Part shown: positions 17,234 to 24,991 of the stretch, one piece after another | Layout: every line of letters starts with the position of its first letter | Position numbering within the stretch: position 1 is the first letter of the stretch | NCBI RefSeq assembly: GCF_000292525.1 | Contig: NZ_AEYF01000004.1 | Location: 19,376 to 83,375 of the forward strand | Length of the DNA stretch: 64,000 nt | Reading direction: 5' to 3' | Source: Rhizobium sp. CCGE 510 | GTDB lineage: Bacteria > Pseudomonadota > Alphaproteobacteria > Rhizobiales > Rhizobiaceae | Notes under the pieces: model-generated | Databases searched by the model: none | Seen by the model: the letters and a program-made list of their open reading frames with translations, nothing else | What the model was told of the DNA's origin: nothing | Translations under genes and position numbers: made by a program

Positions 17234-18474
17234 GCCATCGTTCGATCGATTCCGCGCGTCTGCTCGTACGCATCGCCGAGCTCGGCGAGATCGGCCGCGA
17301 TGCCGAGGGAAGGCTTGTCCGCTTGGCGGCCTCCGATACCGAAAAGCTGGGGCGCGATCGGTTTGTCGCCTGGCTCGAGGACGCCGGGCTGGACATCGCC
17401 GTCGACCGCATCGGCAACATCTTCGGCATCTGGAATGCCGCCGGCGTCGGGGAAAAGCCGATCATGATCGGCTCGCACATCGACACGGTGATCAATGCCG
17501 GCATCTATGACGGATGTTATGGCGTGCTGTCGGGCCTCGAGGTGATCCAGACCCTCAAAAGCCAAGGGTTCGAACCGTCGCGGCCGATTGTCGTTGCCGC
17601 CTTCACCAATGAGGAAGGGGTGCGCTATGCACCCGACATGATGGGTTCGCTGGTCTATTCCGGCGGCCTCGATATCACCACGGCGCTGAAGACGATGGGC
17701 ACGGATGGCACCGTGCTCGGCGACGAACTGGCGCGGATCGGCTATGCCGGCCCCCATGCGCCCGGCTTCATGACGCCGCACGCCTATGTCGAACTGCATA
17801 TCGAGCAGGGTCCTGTTCTCGAGAGGGAGGGCGTATCGGTCGGCGCGGTCGAGAACCTGCAGGGTATTTCCTGGCAGAAGGTGACCATCGACGGGGATGC
17901 CAACCATGCCGGCACGACACCGATCTCGATGCGCCGGGACGCCGGCTACGCTGCTGCCCGCGTCATCACCTTCCTGCGGGACCGCGCGAAGGCATCGAAC
18001 ACCCCAACGGTGGCCACCGTCGGCTGCATCGCTTTTGAGCCGAACGCCATCAATGTCATTCCGTCACGCGCGACGTTCACGGTGGATCTGCGTGATCCGG
18101 ACGAAGACCGCCTGAAGGAAGAGGAAACCGCGCTCGCCGCATTCCTCGACCTGCTTTCCTCAGACGAGAAGGTCAGCATATCCGTCGAACGACTGGCACG
18201 GTTCGAGCCGGTCAAGTTCGATCAAGCGATCGTTCGGCGGATCGAGGCTGCCGCCAGGGATCGCGGTCTCGCGTGCAAGCGCATGACATCGGGCGCCGGC
18301 CATGACGCCCAGATGATCGCCCGCATGGCGCCAAGCGCGATGATCTTCGTGCCGAGCCGCGGCGGCATCAGTCACAATCCGAAGGAGTTCACCGCTGACA
18401 CGGATCTTGTCGCCGGGGCGAATATCCTCCTCGACGTCATCTGCGGACTTGCAACAGGGAAACGGCCCGAATGA
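17230..18474 (+). CDS. Zn-dependent amidohydrolase of the hydantoinase/carbamoylase (M20) family, 414 aa
   Basis: This belongs to the beta-ureidopropionase / N-carbamoyl-L-amino-acid hydrolase / allantoate amidohydrolase group. Metal-binding motifs are visible in order: GSHIDTVINAGIYDG (His and Asp), FTNEEGVRY (Glu pair), YVELHIEQGPVLE (His) and SGAGHDAQMIAR plus SHNPKEF at the C-terminus. The dimerisation domain sits in the middle (GDANHAGTTPISMRRDAG). It overlaps the lyase gene by ATGA. The operon context suggests that it removes an N-substituent from diaminopropionate or a related amino acid, rather than degrading allantoate. Confidence 0.88.
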   Translation: MSHRSIDSARLLVRIAELGEIGRDAEGRLVRLAASDTEKLGRDRFVAWLEDAGLDIAVDRIGNIFGIWNAAGVGEKPIMIGSHIDTVINAGIYDGCYGVLSGLEVIQTLKSQGFEPSRPIVVAAFTNEEGVRYAPDMMGSLVYSGGLDITTALKTMGTDGTVLGDELARIGYAGPHAPGFMTPHAYVELHIEQGPVLEREGVSVGAVENLQGISWQKVTIDGDANHAGTTPISMRRDAGYAAARVITFLRDRAKASNTPTVATVGCIAFEPNAINVIPSRATFTVDLRDPDEDRLKEEETALAAFLDLLSSDEKVSISVERLARFEPVKFDQAIVRRIEAAARDRGLACKRMTSGAGHDAQMIARMAPSAMIFVPSRGGISHNPKEFTADTDLVAGANILLDVICGLATGKRPE

Positions 18475-19631
18475 GCATGGACAGCCAGCTGCTGCAACGG
18501 GAAATGACCGCCTGGAGGCGCGACCTTCACCGCCATCCCGAATTCGGCTTCGACGAGAAGCGGACGGCGGCCTTCGTCGCTCGGAAATTGCGAGAGTTCG
18601 GGCTCGACGAGGTTGTCGAAGGTGTCGGCGGCACAGGGGTTGTCGGAACGCTCGGGTGCGGCGGCGGCAACCGCTCCATCGCGCTGCGCGCCGACATGGA
18701 TGCGCTCAGGATTACCGAACAGGGCGATCGGCCCTATCGCTCGCAGACCGAAGGCCTGATGCATGCCTGCGGCCATGACGGGCATACGGCGATACTGCTT
18801 GGCGCCGCCAGGATGCTGGCGGAGGACGGCAATTTCGACGGCACCGTCCGGTTCATCTTTCAGCCGGCCGAGGAATGGGGCAAGGGCGCCCTGGCGATGC
18901 TCGCCGATGGCCTGATGACGCGTTTTCCCTTCGACGAAATCTATGGCCTGCACAATATGCCGGGCCTTCCGGTCGGCGTTTTCCAGACCCGCGCCGGCGC
19001 GATCATGTCGGCGGAGGATAATTTCGAGATCGTGCTCAAGGGCGTTGGCGGACACGCCGCACGTCCGCACTCCGGCAACGAAGTCCTGGTCGCCGCCTGC
19101 GCATTGGTGACGAACCTGCAGACCATCGTTTCCCGTCGGCTCGATCCGACGGATATCGGCGTCGTCTCGGTGACCGAGCTTCTGACCGATGGCACCCGCA
19201 ACGCCCTGCCTGGACTGGCGCGCATTCTAGGCGATGCCCGCAGCTTCCGCCCCGAGGTCAGCGCGCTGATCGAGAAGCAGATGCGCCTGATCGCAGAAGG
19301 GACGGCGCTCGCCCACACTATTTCGGCCGAGGTGAATTATACGCGAGAATTCATTCCCCTGCTCAATGATGCCGCCCTGGCCGAGGAAGCGTTTGCCGCG
19401 GCCAGCAGCATCTTTCCATCCGAAAACATCAAGGTCCGGCGCGAGCCGATGACCGGATCGGAAGACTTCGCGCGGTTTCTCGACCATGTCCCCGGCTGCT
19501 TCGTCTTCCTGGGCAATGGCGAAGACTCCGCGCCGCTTCACAATCCGCATTACGATTTCAACGACGACGGACTGATCCATGGCGCCAAATTCCACACGAG
19601 CATCGTCCGTCGACGGCTGAAGGCAAGCTGA
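18471..19631 (+). CDS. M20D amidohydrolase (hippurate-hydrolase-like), 386 aa
   Basis: This cytoplasmic metallo-amidohydrolase is expected to hydrolyse N-acyl amino acids. Zinc-site motifs are complete: MHACGHDGHTAILLGAARML with C100, H102 and D103, FQPAEEWGKGA with the glutamate pair, LHNMPGLPVG, the dimerisation block GGHAARPHSG, and the final HNPHYDFND histidine. It starts inside the stop codon of the preceding gene (ATGA) and is the last gene of the operon. Together with the lyase it resembles the E. coli ygeX-ygeY pairing, but with two different hydrolases. Confidence 0.9.
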   Translation: MSMDSQLLQREMTAWRRDLHRHPEFGFDEKRTAAFVARKLREFGLDEVVEGVGGTGVVGTLGCGGGNRSIALRADMDALRITEQGDRPYRSQTEGLMHACGHDGHTAILLGAARMLAEDGNFDGTVRFIFQPAEEWGKGALAMLADGLMTRFPFDEIYGLHNMPGLPVGVFQTRAGAIMSAEDNFEIVLKGVGGHAARPHSGNEVLVAACALVTNLQTIVSRRLDPTDIGVVSVTELLTDGTRNALPGLARILGDARSFRPEVSALIEKQMRLIAEGTALAHTISAEVNYTREFIPLLNDAALAEEAFAAASSIFPSENIKVRREPMTGSEDFARFLDHVPGCFVFLGNGEDSAPLHNPHYDFNDDGLIHGAKFHTSIVRRRLKAS

Positions 19632-19782
19632 CATCCGGTCGGCGTGCCCCCGCCGCCTTCGACCCGTTTTCGCATAGCAGCGCATTGCGCGAATGGACGA
19701 AGGCATTTGCAACCGCCTTCGCCAAACCATTGACCAACGGCCTGCGATGTGCGCCTCTCATGGCTTGCACAAGGAAAATCCC

Positions 19783-20208
19783 ATGCTCAAGTTTCTGCTC
19801 ACCCTCTCCTTGGGTGTTTTTTGCGTCTCGCCGCTTCAGGCCGGCGAACTCACTTCCGCCACCAAGAACTGCCTGTCGGGAGAAAAACAGGGGCACTGCG
19901 AGCGCTGGGTCAAGGATTACAAGACGGCCATGGAGCTGGCGCAAAAAGGCGATCACGGCGCACAGGTAACCGTCGCCTTCTGCCTGTCCACCGGTTGCCA
20001 TGGTGCCGTCACCATCGACAAGGTCGCTTCCTGCAGCTGGCACCTCGTCATCGCCAATTCGGGTGCCGCGACCGTGCTCGATGGTTCCAACCTCAGGAAC
20101 ACCTGCCGGCCGATGACGGCGCCGGAGAAAGACCAGGCCCGCACCTTGTCCCGCGATCTGGTCCAGAAGATCTACAAACGCCCGATGGTCACGACCGATC
20201 AAATGTAG
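19783..20208 (+). CDS. Small exported protein, Sel1-like fragment, 141 aa
   Basis: The ATG at 19783 follows AAGGA by eight bases and opens a clear signal peptide (MLKFLLTLSLGVFCVSPLQA, cleavage before GELTS). The mature 120 residues contain six cysteines (NCLSG, GHCERW, FCLSTGC, CSWHL, NTC), suggesting disulfides in the periplasm. The segment YKTAMELAQKGDHGAQVTVAFCL resembles one Sel1-like repeat. Longer starts reach 19693 but lack a ribosome-binding site. The gene is monocistronic and followed by strong hairpins. Confidence 0.7.
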   Translation: MLKFLLTLSLGVFCVSPLQAGELTSATKNCLSGEKQGHCERWVKDYKTAMELAQKGDHGAQVTVAFCLSTGCHGAVTIDKVASCSWHLVIANSGAATVLDGSNLRNTCRPMTAPEKDQARTLSRDLVQKIYKRPMVTTDQM

Positions 20209-20284
20209 TCTTCATCTCGCTGATTTTGATTGAATTTCCGGCCCTTAAACTTCTGTCCACGGACTGCTGATCGTGTCCGGACCG

Positions 20285-20338
20285 CAGTGATGATCGTCAT
20301 CGCAGCTCGGCAATCTTGCCGCTGCCGATGACGATCCG
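20285..20338. repeat. Nested hairpin, possibly terminator or structured element
   Basis: GATCGTCATCG and CGATGACGATC are perfect 11-bp arms that enclose a second stem CGGCAATCTTGCCG. The element lies about 80 bp after the small exported protein gene. There is no T-tract, so it is more likely a palindromic intergenic element than a simple terminator. Confidence 0.5.
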
Positions 20339-20393
20339 CACGGCGCGCGGTGATGTTTCTGCGTCGGCAGCGATGAAGCTGGCGTGCTGATCA

Positions 20394-20438
20394 ATGCATG
20401 TCGCCCAGACGTGTGCAGCGGTTCTGGGCGACATGCAT
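20394..20438. repeat. Perfect 16-bp inverted repeat with extended outer arms
   Basis: ATGCATGTCGCCCAGA (20394-20409) and its exact complement TCTGGGCGACATGCAT (20423-20438) are separated by 13 bases. Further out, GAAGCTGGC and GCCAGCTTC continue the symmetry after about ten unpaired bases on each side. Such a long stem in a 336-bp gap without any gene (20209-20544) suggests a mobile palindromic unit or a structured transcript. Confidence 0.6.
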
Positions 20439-20544
20439 AAACAAAGGAGCCAGCTTCACGCTCGACGCCGGCGTGAAAATAAATCCCATTGCCCTCCCGG
20501 CTTTCGCAGCTATTCTGCCGACACAGAAATCGGGAGGAGCACTG

Positions 20545-20853
20545 ATGATCCTGCACTGCGTATTCCTGCGGCTGAAGACCGCGGTGACGAGCGACGACAA
20601 GCAGTCGCTGTTTGCGGCGATCGCCGCCCTCAAGCAGATCATTCCCGGCATCTTGGATATCAAATACGGGCCGAACGTTTCGCCCGAGGGGCTGCATGGT
20701 GGCTTCGTCGACGGTTTTGCCGTGACCTTTGAGAGTGCCGAGGCGCGCGACGCCTATCTCATCCATCCCGAGCATGTGACCGTCGGCGAGCGCATCGTCT
20801 CGTCGACGGATGGAGGCCTGGCCGGCATCCTGGTCTTCGACCTCAATCTTTAA
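20545..20853 (+). CDS. Dabb-domain (stress-responsive A/B barrel) protein, 102 aa
   Basis: A small soluble dimeric alpha/beta-barrel protein of the Dabb family. It begins MILHCVFLRLKT, then SLFAAIAALKQIIPGILDIKYGPNVSPEG, GFAVTFESAEARDAYLIHPEH, and ends with a hydrophobic strand ILVFDLNL. The HP-x-H pair near residue 75 is typical. ATG 20545 is preceded by GGGAGGAGC. The stop overlaps the end of the convergent gene by 11 bp. The biochemical role of most Dabb proteins is unknown. Confidence 0.85.
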   Translation: MILHCVFLRLKTAVTSDDKQSLFAAIAALKQIIPGILDIKYGPNVSPEGLHGGFVDGFAVTFESAEARDAYLIHPEHVTVGERIVSSTDGGLAGILVFDLNL

Positions 20854-21343
20854 AGCAGTCCGTTGCCTCGCCAAGCAAGACGTAGTTTCTCGCTCGAAAC
20901 CCGATCTTGATAAAAGCTGCAGATTGACCGCTTGCGCAGTCCTGGGGAGCAAAACCCTTTGGCAACGTCTCCTCGACCGAGGACGAAACCTCATGCCTAG
21001 CCAAGACATCGAGCTCTTGAGAACGATTTAACGCTGCAATCTCGATTGCTTCCTTGCCGATCAGCACAAATGCAAAATGCCCTTCGTTTGGCACGTAGTT
21101 GTTCGCGGCCAGATATTCGTTCACCCTGGCGGCCAATGCATCGTTGGAAGGCAATCGATCCTGGTAGGGCTGGAGCAGGCAAACCGCCTGAGCATCAAAG
21201 GACGATATCTGAGAAAACTTCGTGGCCTTGCCAAGCGGGATGTTTCTGAAAGCGTCTTCGTCCAAGGAGCCGGCCTTGGCCAACGGCCCGTAGACAATCG
21301 GCGCCAACGTCACCAAAAACGCAATAGACCTGATGAAGCGCAT
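20843..21343 (-). CDS. Exported hypothetical protein, 166 aa
   Basis: The N-terminus is a Sec signal peptide (MRFIRSIAFLVTLAPIVYGPLAKA). The mature protein has KFSQISSFDAQAVCLLQPYQDRLP, NEGHFAFVLIGKEAIEIAAL and two further cysteines (QDCASG, TDCFKD), so a disulfide is likely. GC content and codon use are lower than in neighbouring core genes. I do not recognise the family. It is tail-to-tail with the Dabb gene, sharing 11 bp at the 3' ends. Confidence 0.6.
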   Translation of the reverse strand: MRFIRSIAFLVTLAPIVYGPLAKAGSLDEDAFRNIPLGKATKFSQISSFDAQAVCLLQPYQDRLPSNDALAARVNEYLAANNYVPNEGHFAFVLIGKEAIEIAALNRSQELDVLARHEVSSSVEETLPKGFAPQDCASGQSAAFIKIGFRARNYVLLGEATDCFKD

Positions 21344-21509
21344 TCTCGTCCCTATCTACCGCACAGAGACCGAATACAGCCCTGCGTTGCTTCCGGTGTC
21401 AACAAGGCATTTTCAAGCGATCACGGCTGTACGCACTCCCATTAAAGCGGCTTCGCACTTTTCTTGGGATTGCGTCGGGGGCCGCGACCGAAGCCGCGGC
21501 CCTTGCTCC

Positions 21510-22409
21510 TCAGCTCGATTTCGCCATGGCGGCGGCGAGCTGGTCGACATTGTAGCGGAACATCTTCTCATAGGTCGGCGCCGGTCCCTTGGCGTCGGAC
21601 AGGGACTCGACATAAAGTTCGCCGCCTGGCTCGGCACCGGTTGCCTTGGCGACCTGTTTGACCAGGCGCGGATCGTTGGAATTTTCGAAGAAATAGGCCT
21701 TCACGTGTTCGCCCTTGATCTGTTCGATCAGCTTGGCGACGTCGGCAGCCGAGGCCTCGCTTTCGGTGGAGAGACCGAGCGGCGCCAGGAAAGTGACATT
21801 ATATTCGCGGCCGAAATAGCCGAAGGCATCATGGCTGGTCAGCACCTTGCGGCGATCGTCGGCGATCCCGTCGAATTTCGTATGGGCGTAGGCGTTTAAT
21901 TCGTCCAGCGTCTTGGTGTATTTCTCGGCATTGGCCTTGAAGGAAGCGGCATCGGCAGGATCGGCCGATGACAGCGCCTTTTCGATATTGGCGACCCAGA
22001 TCTTGACGTTGACGGGGCTGTTCCAGACATGCGGATCGGTGATTTTTTCGCCGTCCTCTTCCATGGTGCGGGTGTCGATGCCTTCGGAGACCGTCACCGG
22101 CTTGCCCTTGTAGCCCGAGGCGGTGATCAGCCGGTCCATCCAGCCTTCCAGCCCTTCGCCGCTGACGAAGGTCACCTCAGCCGCATTCAAATGCTTGGCG
22201 TCGGCCGGCGATGGCTCGAATTCATGGGGATCGCCATTCGGCCCGACCAGGCTCTTCACATCGACGTGGTTGCCGCCGACCTCTTTGACGACATCGGCAA
22301 GCACGGTGAAGGAAGCAACCACCTTCAATGTTTCGGCAGAGGCGGGCATGGCCGACAGCGCCATCAAAGCCGGAATTGCTGCGGAGAGAAGCAGTCTGTG
22401 CGGTGTCAT
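21510..22409 (-). CDS. aztC: Metal (zinc-type) ABC transporter substrate-binding protein, 299 aa
   Basis: A periplasmic cluster A-I solute-binding protein that delivers Zn2+ (or Mn2+) to the adjacent permease. It has a signal peptide (1-25), then metal-ligand motifs: H62 in NGDPHEFEPSPAD, H127 in TDPHVWNSP, and H193 in LTSHDAFGYFG; the fourth ligand is probably an acidic residue in the YVESLSDAKGPAPTY loop. There is no His-rich loop, unlike ZnuA. Gene order (ATPase, one permease, binding protein) matches the aztABC type; the aztD chaperone gene is not present next to it. A SitA-like manganese role cannot be excluded. Confidence 0.75.
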   Translation of the reverse strand: MTPHRLLLSAAIPALMALSAMPASAETLKVVASFTVLADVVKEVGGNHVDVKSLVGPNGDPHEFEPSPADAKHLNAAEVTFVSGEGLEGWMDRLITASGYKGKPVTVSEGIDTRTMEEDGEKITDPHVWNSPVNVKIWVANIEKALSSADPADAASFKANAEKYTKTLDELNAYAHTKFDGIADDRRKVLTSHDAFGYFGREYNVTFLAPLGLSTESEASAADVAKLIEQIKGEHVKAYFFENSNDPRLVKQVAKATGAEPGGELYVESLSDAKGPAPTYEKMFRYNVDQLAAAMAKSS

Positions 22410-22425
22410 CGAAGTCTCCTTGGGA

Positions 22426-23298
22426 TCAGCCCTTTAAATGCGGGCGGGGAAAGAAGCGCCTGGCAATGCCGGAGGGCGCGAAAAAGATTGAAAAGGCATA
22501 GAGGATTGCCGCCGTCATGATGATCGTCGGGCCGGAAGCAAGTTCCAGATGGTAGGAGGCGATCAGGCCGAGATAGCCGGAGGCGGCGGCACTGGCAGCT
22601 GATATCGCCATCATCACCGGCAGGTTGCGCGACCAGAGCTGGGCGACGGCCGCCGGCAGCATCATCAGGCCGACCGCCATCAGTGTGCCGAGCGCCTGGA
22701 AGCTGGCGACGAGGTTCAAGACCACGAGCAGCAGGAAAAGCACGTGATAGACCGGCCCACGCCCGCCGACGGCGCGCAGGAAGCCGGGATCGAAGCATTC
22801 GGCCACCAGCGGCCGGTAGATGACGGCAAGGATGACGAGGGTCAGCGAGGTGATCGCGCCGATCAGATAAAGGGCAGAAGCATCGATCGCCAGAATGGTG
22901 CCGAAAAGCACGTGCAGCAGATCGATATTCGAGCCGCGCAGCGAGACGATCAGCACGCCGAGCGCCAGCGACGCGAGATAGAAGCTGGCAAAGCTCGCAT
23001 CCTCCTGCAGCACCGTCATCCGGCTGACGGCGCCGGAAAGCAGTGCCACCGACAGGCCGGCGACTAGGCCGCCGATGCCCATCGCCGTCAGCGACAGCGA
23101 GCCGGCGACGAGATAGCCGATCGCCGCCCCCGGCAGCACGGCATGGCTCATGGCGTCGCCCATCAGGCTCATGCGCCTGAGCATCAGGAAGACGCCGATC
23201 GGCCCGGAGCCGAGCCCGAGGCAGAGGCAGGCGACAAGGGCGCGGCGCATGAAACCGAAATCGGCAAACGGCGCGAAGAAGAGATCGTAGACCGTCAT
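22426..23298 (-). CDS. aztB: Metal ABC transporter permease, 290 aa
   Basis: An integral membrane permease of the ABC-3 family with about eight hydrophobic helices. Features are FFAPFADFGFMRRALVA at the N-terminus and GVFLMLRRMSLMGDAMSHAVLPG, the conserved cytoplasmic loop of zinc/manganese permeases. The start MTVYDLFF (23298) overlaps the ATPase stop by ATGA; a longer start at 23325 would lie within the ATPase gene. The binding-protein gene follows after 16 bp. Confidence 0.88.
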   Translation of the reverse strand: MTVYDLFFAPFADFGFMRRALVACLCLGLGSGPIGVFLMLRRMSLMGDAMSHAVLPGAAIGYLVAGSLSLTAMGIGGLVAGLSVALLSGAVSRMTVLQEDASFASFYLASLALGVLIVSLRGSNIDLLHVLFGTILAIDASALYLIGAITSLTLVILAVIYRPLVAECFDPGFLRAVGGRGPVYHVLFLLLVVLNLVASFQALGTLMAVGLMMLPAAVAQLWSRNLPVMMAISAASAAASGYLGLIASYHLELASGPTIIMTAAILYAFSIFFAPSGIARRFFPRPHLKG

Positions 23299-24044
23299 GC
23301 CGCCGGCGCCTGTTCGGGGCCGCAAGCCTCGGCATCCTCATCCCAGCGCTCGGCCATGGCGCGGGCCTTCAGCAGATTGGTTGACGACATGACCTCGGCG
23401 GTCGGTCCCCAGCCGACAAGTTCGCGGGCAAGCAGCAGGGTCTCGGGAAAATGCGCGCGCACGAGTTCGAAATCATGCAGCACGGCGATCACCGTGCGGC
23501 CCTCGCCATGCCAGCGGGTGACGATATCGATGAGGTCCCGGGTGGTGCGGGAATCGATGGCCGTAAACGGCTCGTCGAGCAGGATGATGCCGGCATCCTG
23601 CAGCAGCAGGCGGGCAAAGAGCACACGCTGGAACTGGCCGGCCGACAGCGATCCGACATGGCGCCGACCGAAGCCTTCAAGCCCGACGGCGGACAGCGCC
23701 TCGCCTGCCCTCTTCATATCAGCGGGCGCGATGCGGCCGAAGGCTCCGGCCGTCTTCCAGGCGCCGAGCATGACAGTGTCGATGACCGAGATCGGAAAAC
23801 GCCGGTCGATCTCAGCCGCCTGCGGGAGGTAACCAAATTCCGCCCGCCCCAGCCGGTGCTCCACCCTGCCCTCGACTGGGCGAAGCTCACCCATGATCGC
23901 CTTCAACAGCGTCGACTTGCCAGCCCCGTTCGGCCCGGCAATCGCCGTCAGGCTGCCCGGCGCGAAGGCGCCGGAGACATGATGGATAGCGGGATGCCGG
24001 TTATAGGCGACCGTCAGATTGTCGATACGGATCACCGGCATCAT
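23295..24044 (-). CDS. aztA: Metal ABC transporter ATP-binding protein, 249 aa
   Basis: A cytoplasmic ATPase energising zinc-type import. Walker A is GPNGAGKST, the signature is SLSAGQFQRVLFARLL (A instead of the second G), Walker B is IILLDEPFTA, and the H-loop is VIAVLHDFELV. The N-terminus IRIDNLTVAYNRHPAIHHVSGAF is characteristic of AztA-type ATPases. Two adjacent ATG codons (24044, 24041) are possible starts. The start overlaps the stop codon of the small upstream membrane ORF, which implies translational coupling. Confidence 0.88.
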   Translation of the reverse strand: MMPVIRIDNLTVAYNRHPAIHHVSGAFAPGSLTAIAGPNGAGKSTLLKAIMGELRPVEGRVEHRLGRAEFGYLPQAAEIDRRFPISVIDTVMLGAWKTAGAFGRIAPADMKRAGEALSAVGLEGFGRRHVGSLSAGQFQRVLFARLLLQDAGIILLDEPFTAIDSRTTRDLIDIVTRWHGEGRTVIAVLHDFELVRAHFPETLLLARELVGWGPTAEVMSSTNLLKARAMAERWDEDAEACGPEQAPAA

Positions 24045-24169
24045 GGCAGCAGAACCGCCCAGTGAATCGCCAGCCAGAGCACGGCGACAACCAGCGAGAT
24101 GCCGATCACCCTTGAAAAAGCCGACTGTCCCAGCAGGCTGACGAAGGGGCGGTCGGGGCTCGGGGGCAT
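24041..24169 (-). CDS. Small membrane protein leading the zinc ABC operon, 42 aa
   Basis: An ATG at 24169 with AGGA seven bases upstream opens a 42-codon frame: MPPSPDRPFVSLLGQSAFSR, then VIGISLVVAVLWLAIHWAV, ending LLP. A single hydrophobic helix covers residues about 21-40. The TGA stop overlaps the ATG start of the ATPase gene (CCATGATG), the same coupling seen between the other genes of the operon. It lies directly after a Zur-like palindrome. It is too short for standard gene callers. Its role is unknown; a subunit or regulator of the transporter is an inference. Confidence 0.6.
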   Translation of the reverse strand: MPPSPDRPFVSLLGQSAFSRVIGISLVVAVLWLAIHWAVLLP

Positions 24170-24181
24170 AGCTGATCCTAC

Positions 24182-24211
24182 AATGTAATAACATTACGGT
24201 TATGTTATAAC
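24182..24211. promoter_or_regulatory. Zur-like operator upstream of the zinc ABC operon
   Basis: Two adjacent A/T-rich dyads lie 13-42 bp upstream of the first ATG: AATGTAATAACATT (24182-24195, imperfect) and GTTATGTTATAAC (24199-24211, arms GTTAT/ATAAC). Alphaproteobacterial Zur boxes have the form ATGTTATA-n-TATAACAT, which these resemble. Zur binding is inferred from this and from the operon content. Confidence 0.6.
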
Positions 24212-24469
24212 GATTGCGGCGAGATTGAGGCGAGGTTTGTTTGCGAACTTGTTATTGCGGGATAGGGAGGTGCGGCGAATTGACCGGCAAATGCTTCAGG
24301 GCGGGATAGCGCATGTAAGGGTCTTCGGAGAGCCTGAACCCGTCGATGCGGTGTCGATCAGCAGCGGACGCCTGAGCGGAATGGGAGCCAAAGAGAGCTA
24401 TCGATGGGAGGCACAATGCGCGCATATCCGGCCAAACGCCGCTGCCTTTCTCCAAAAGCACCCCCACCC

Positions 24470-24555
24470 TCCGTCCTCCTCGGGCTCGAGGATCCACTTT
24501 GCCCTCGATTGCACCGGGCGTGGATCCCAGGCTCGGAGGCCTGGGATGACGGAGT
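24470..24555. repeat. Rhizobial intergenic repeat, second family, copy A
   Basis: The unit CCGTCCTCCTCGGGCTCG-AGGATCCACTTTGCCCTCGAT ... CACCGGGCGTGGATCC ... GGGATGACGGAG recurs as copy B at 24640-24720. It contains a GATCCCAGGCTCGGAGGCCTGGGAT palindrome. Confidence 0.6.
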
Positions 24556-24639
24556 TTGGGGAAAACCATGAGCAGGAGGCGCGGCGACGCTGCCATTCCG
24601 TCACCCATCGCTGGATTTGCCACAAAGCTCACCCCACTC

Positions 24640-24720
24640 TTCGTCCTCCTCGGGCTTGACCCGAGGATCCACTCTGCCCTCGATCGGCACCGGGCGTGGG
24701 CCTGGCATGACGGAGATTGG
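24640..24720. repeat. Rhizobial intergenic repeat, second family, copy B
   Basis: This copy starts TTCGTCCTCCTCGGGCTTG and contains the palindrome CTCGGGCTTGACCCGAG, then ATCCACTCTGCCCTCGAT and GGCATGACGGAG. It is about 80% like copy A and lies 85 bp downstream of it in the same orientation. Confidence 0.6.
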
Positions 24721-24751
24721 GGGTGCATTTCCGCTAAACTCGCCGTCGGCG

Positions 24752-24893
24752 TGCCCCTCATCCGGCTGCCGCCACCTTCTCCCCGCGCGCGGGGCGAAGG
24801 GGGATATGCGGCAACCTCTCCGTCCCGCACCAGCGCCTTGCGGGGCACGTCCCCTCTCCCCGTTTTTTCGGGGAGAGGGTTAGGGTGAGGGGC
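24752..24893. repeat. RIME1-like repeat, copy 2 (inverted relative to copy 1)
   Basis: It begins GCCCCTCATCCGGCTGCCG and ends TTAGGGTGAGGGGC, with internal hairpins CCCCGCGCGCGGGG and CCCCGTTTTTTCGGGG. The order is the reverse complement of copy 1. Confidence 0.8.
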
Positions 24894-24991
24894 AATCTTC
24901 GGGCCTGAACCGGACAGCAACAGATGAACATCCATGCCCGGGTTTAATTTGCCCGGATCATGCATTAGATCAGCCTTCTGAATTTCCCCGT

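Larger units (their letters stand above)
24212..24991. other. Long non-coding stretch with three repeat units
   Basis: About 780 bp without a supported gene. Long frames here read through repeats (arginine/proline rich) and are not credible. The segment contains two related repeats (24470-24555 and 24640-24720) and one RIME1-like unit (24752-24893), listed separately. The 24225-24420 part has no recognisable feature. Confidence 0.6.

Noticed and set aside
21510..22409. Assignment of the binding protein as ZnuA
   Set aside because: The His-rich loop of ZnuA is absent and the gene order fits the aztABC type better; the metal is still uncertain.
24252..24965. 237-codon minus-strand frame between the zinc operon and the nucleotide-sugar dehydrogenase
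   Set aside because: It runs through two repeat families and a RIME element; the amino acid sequence reflects the repeats and has no start signal.
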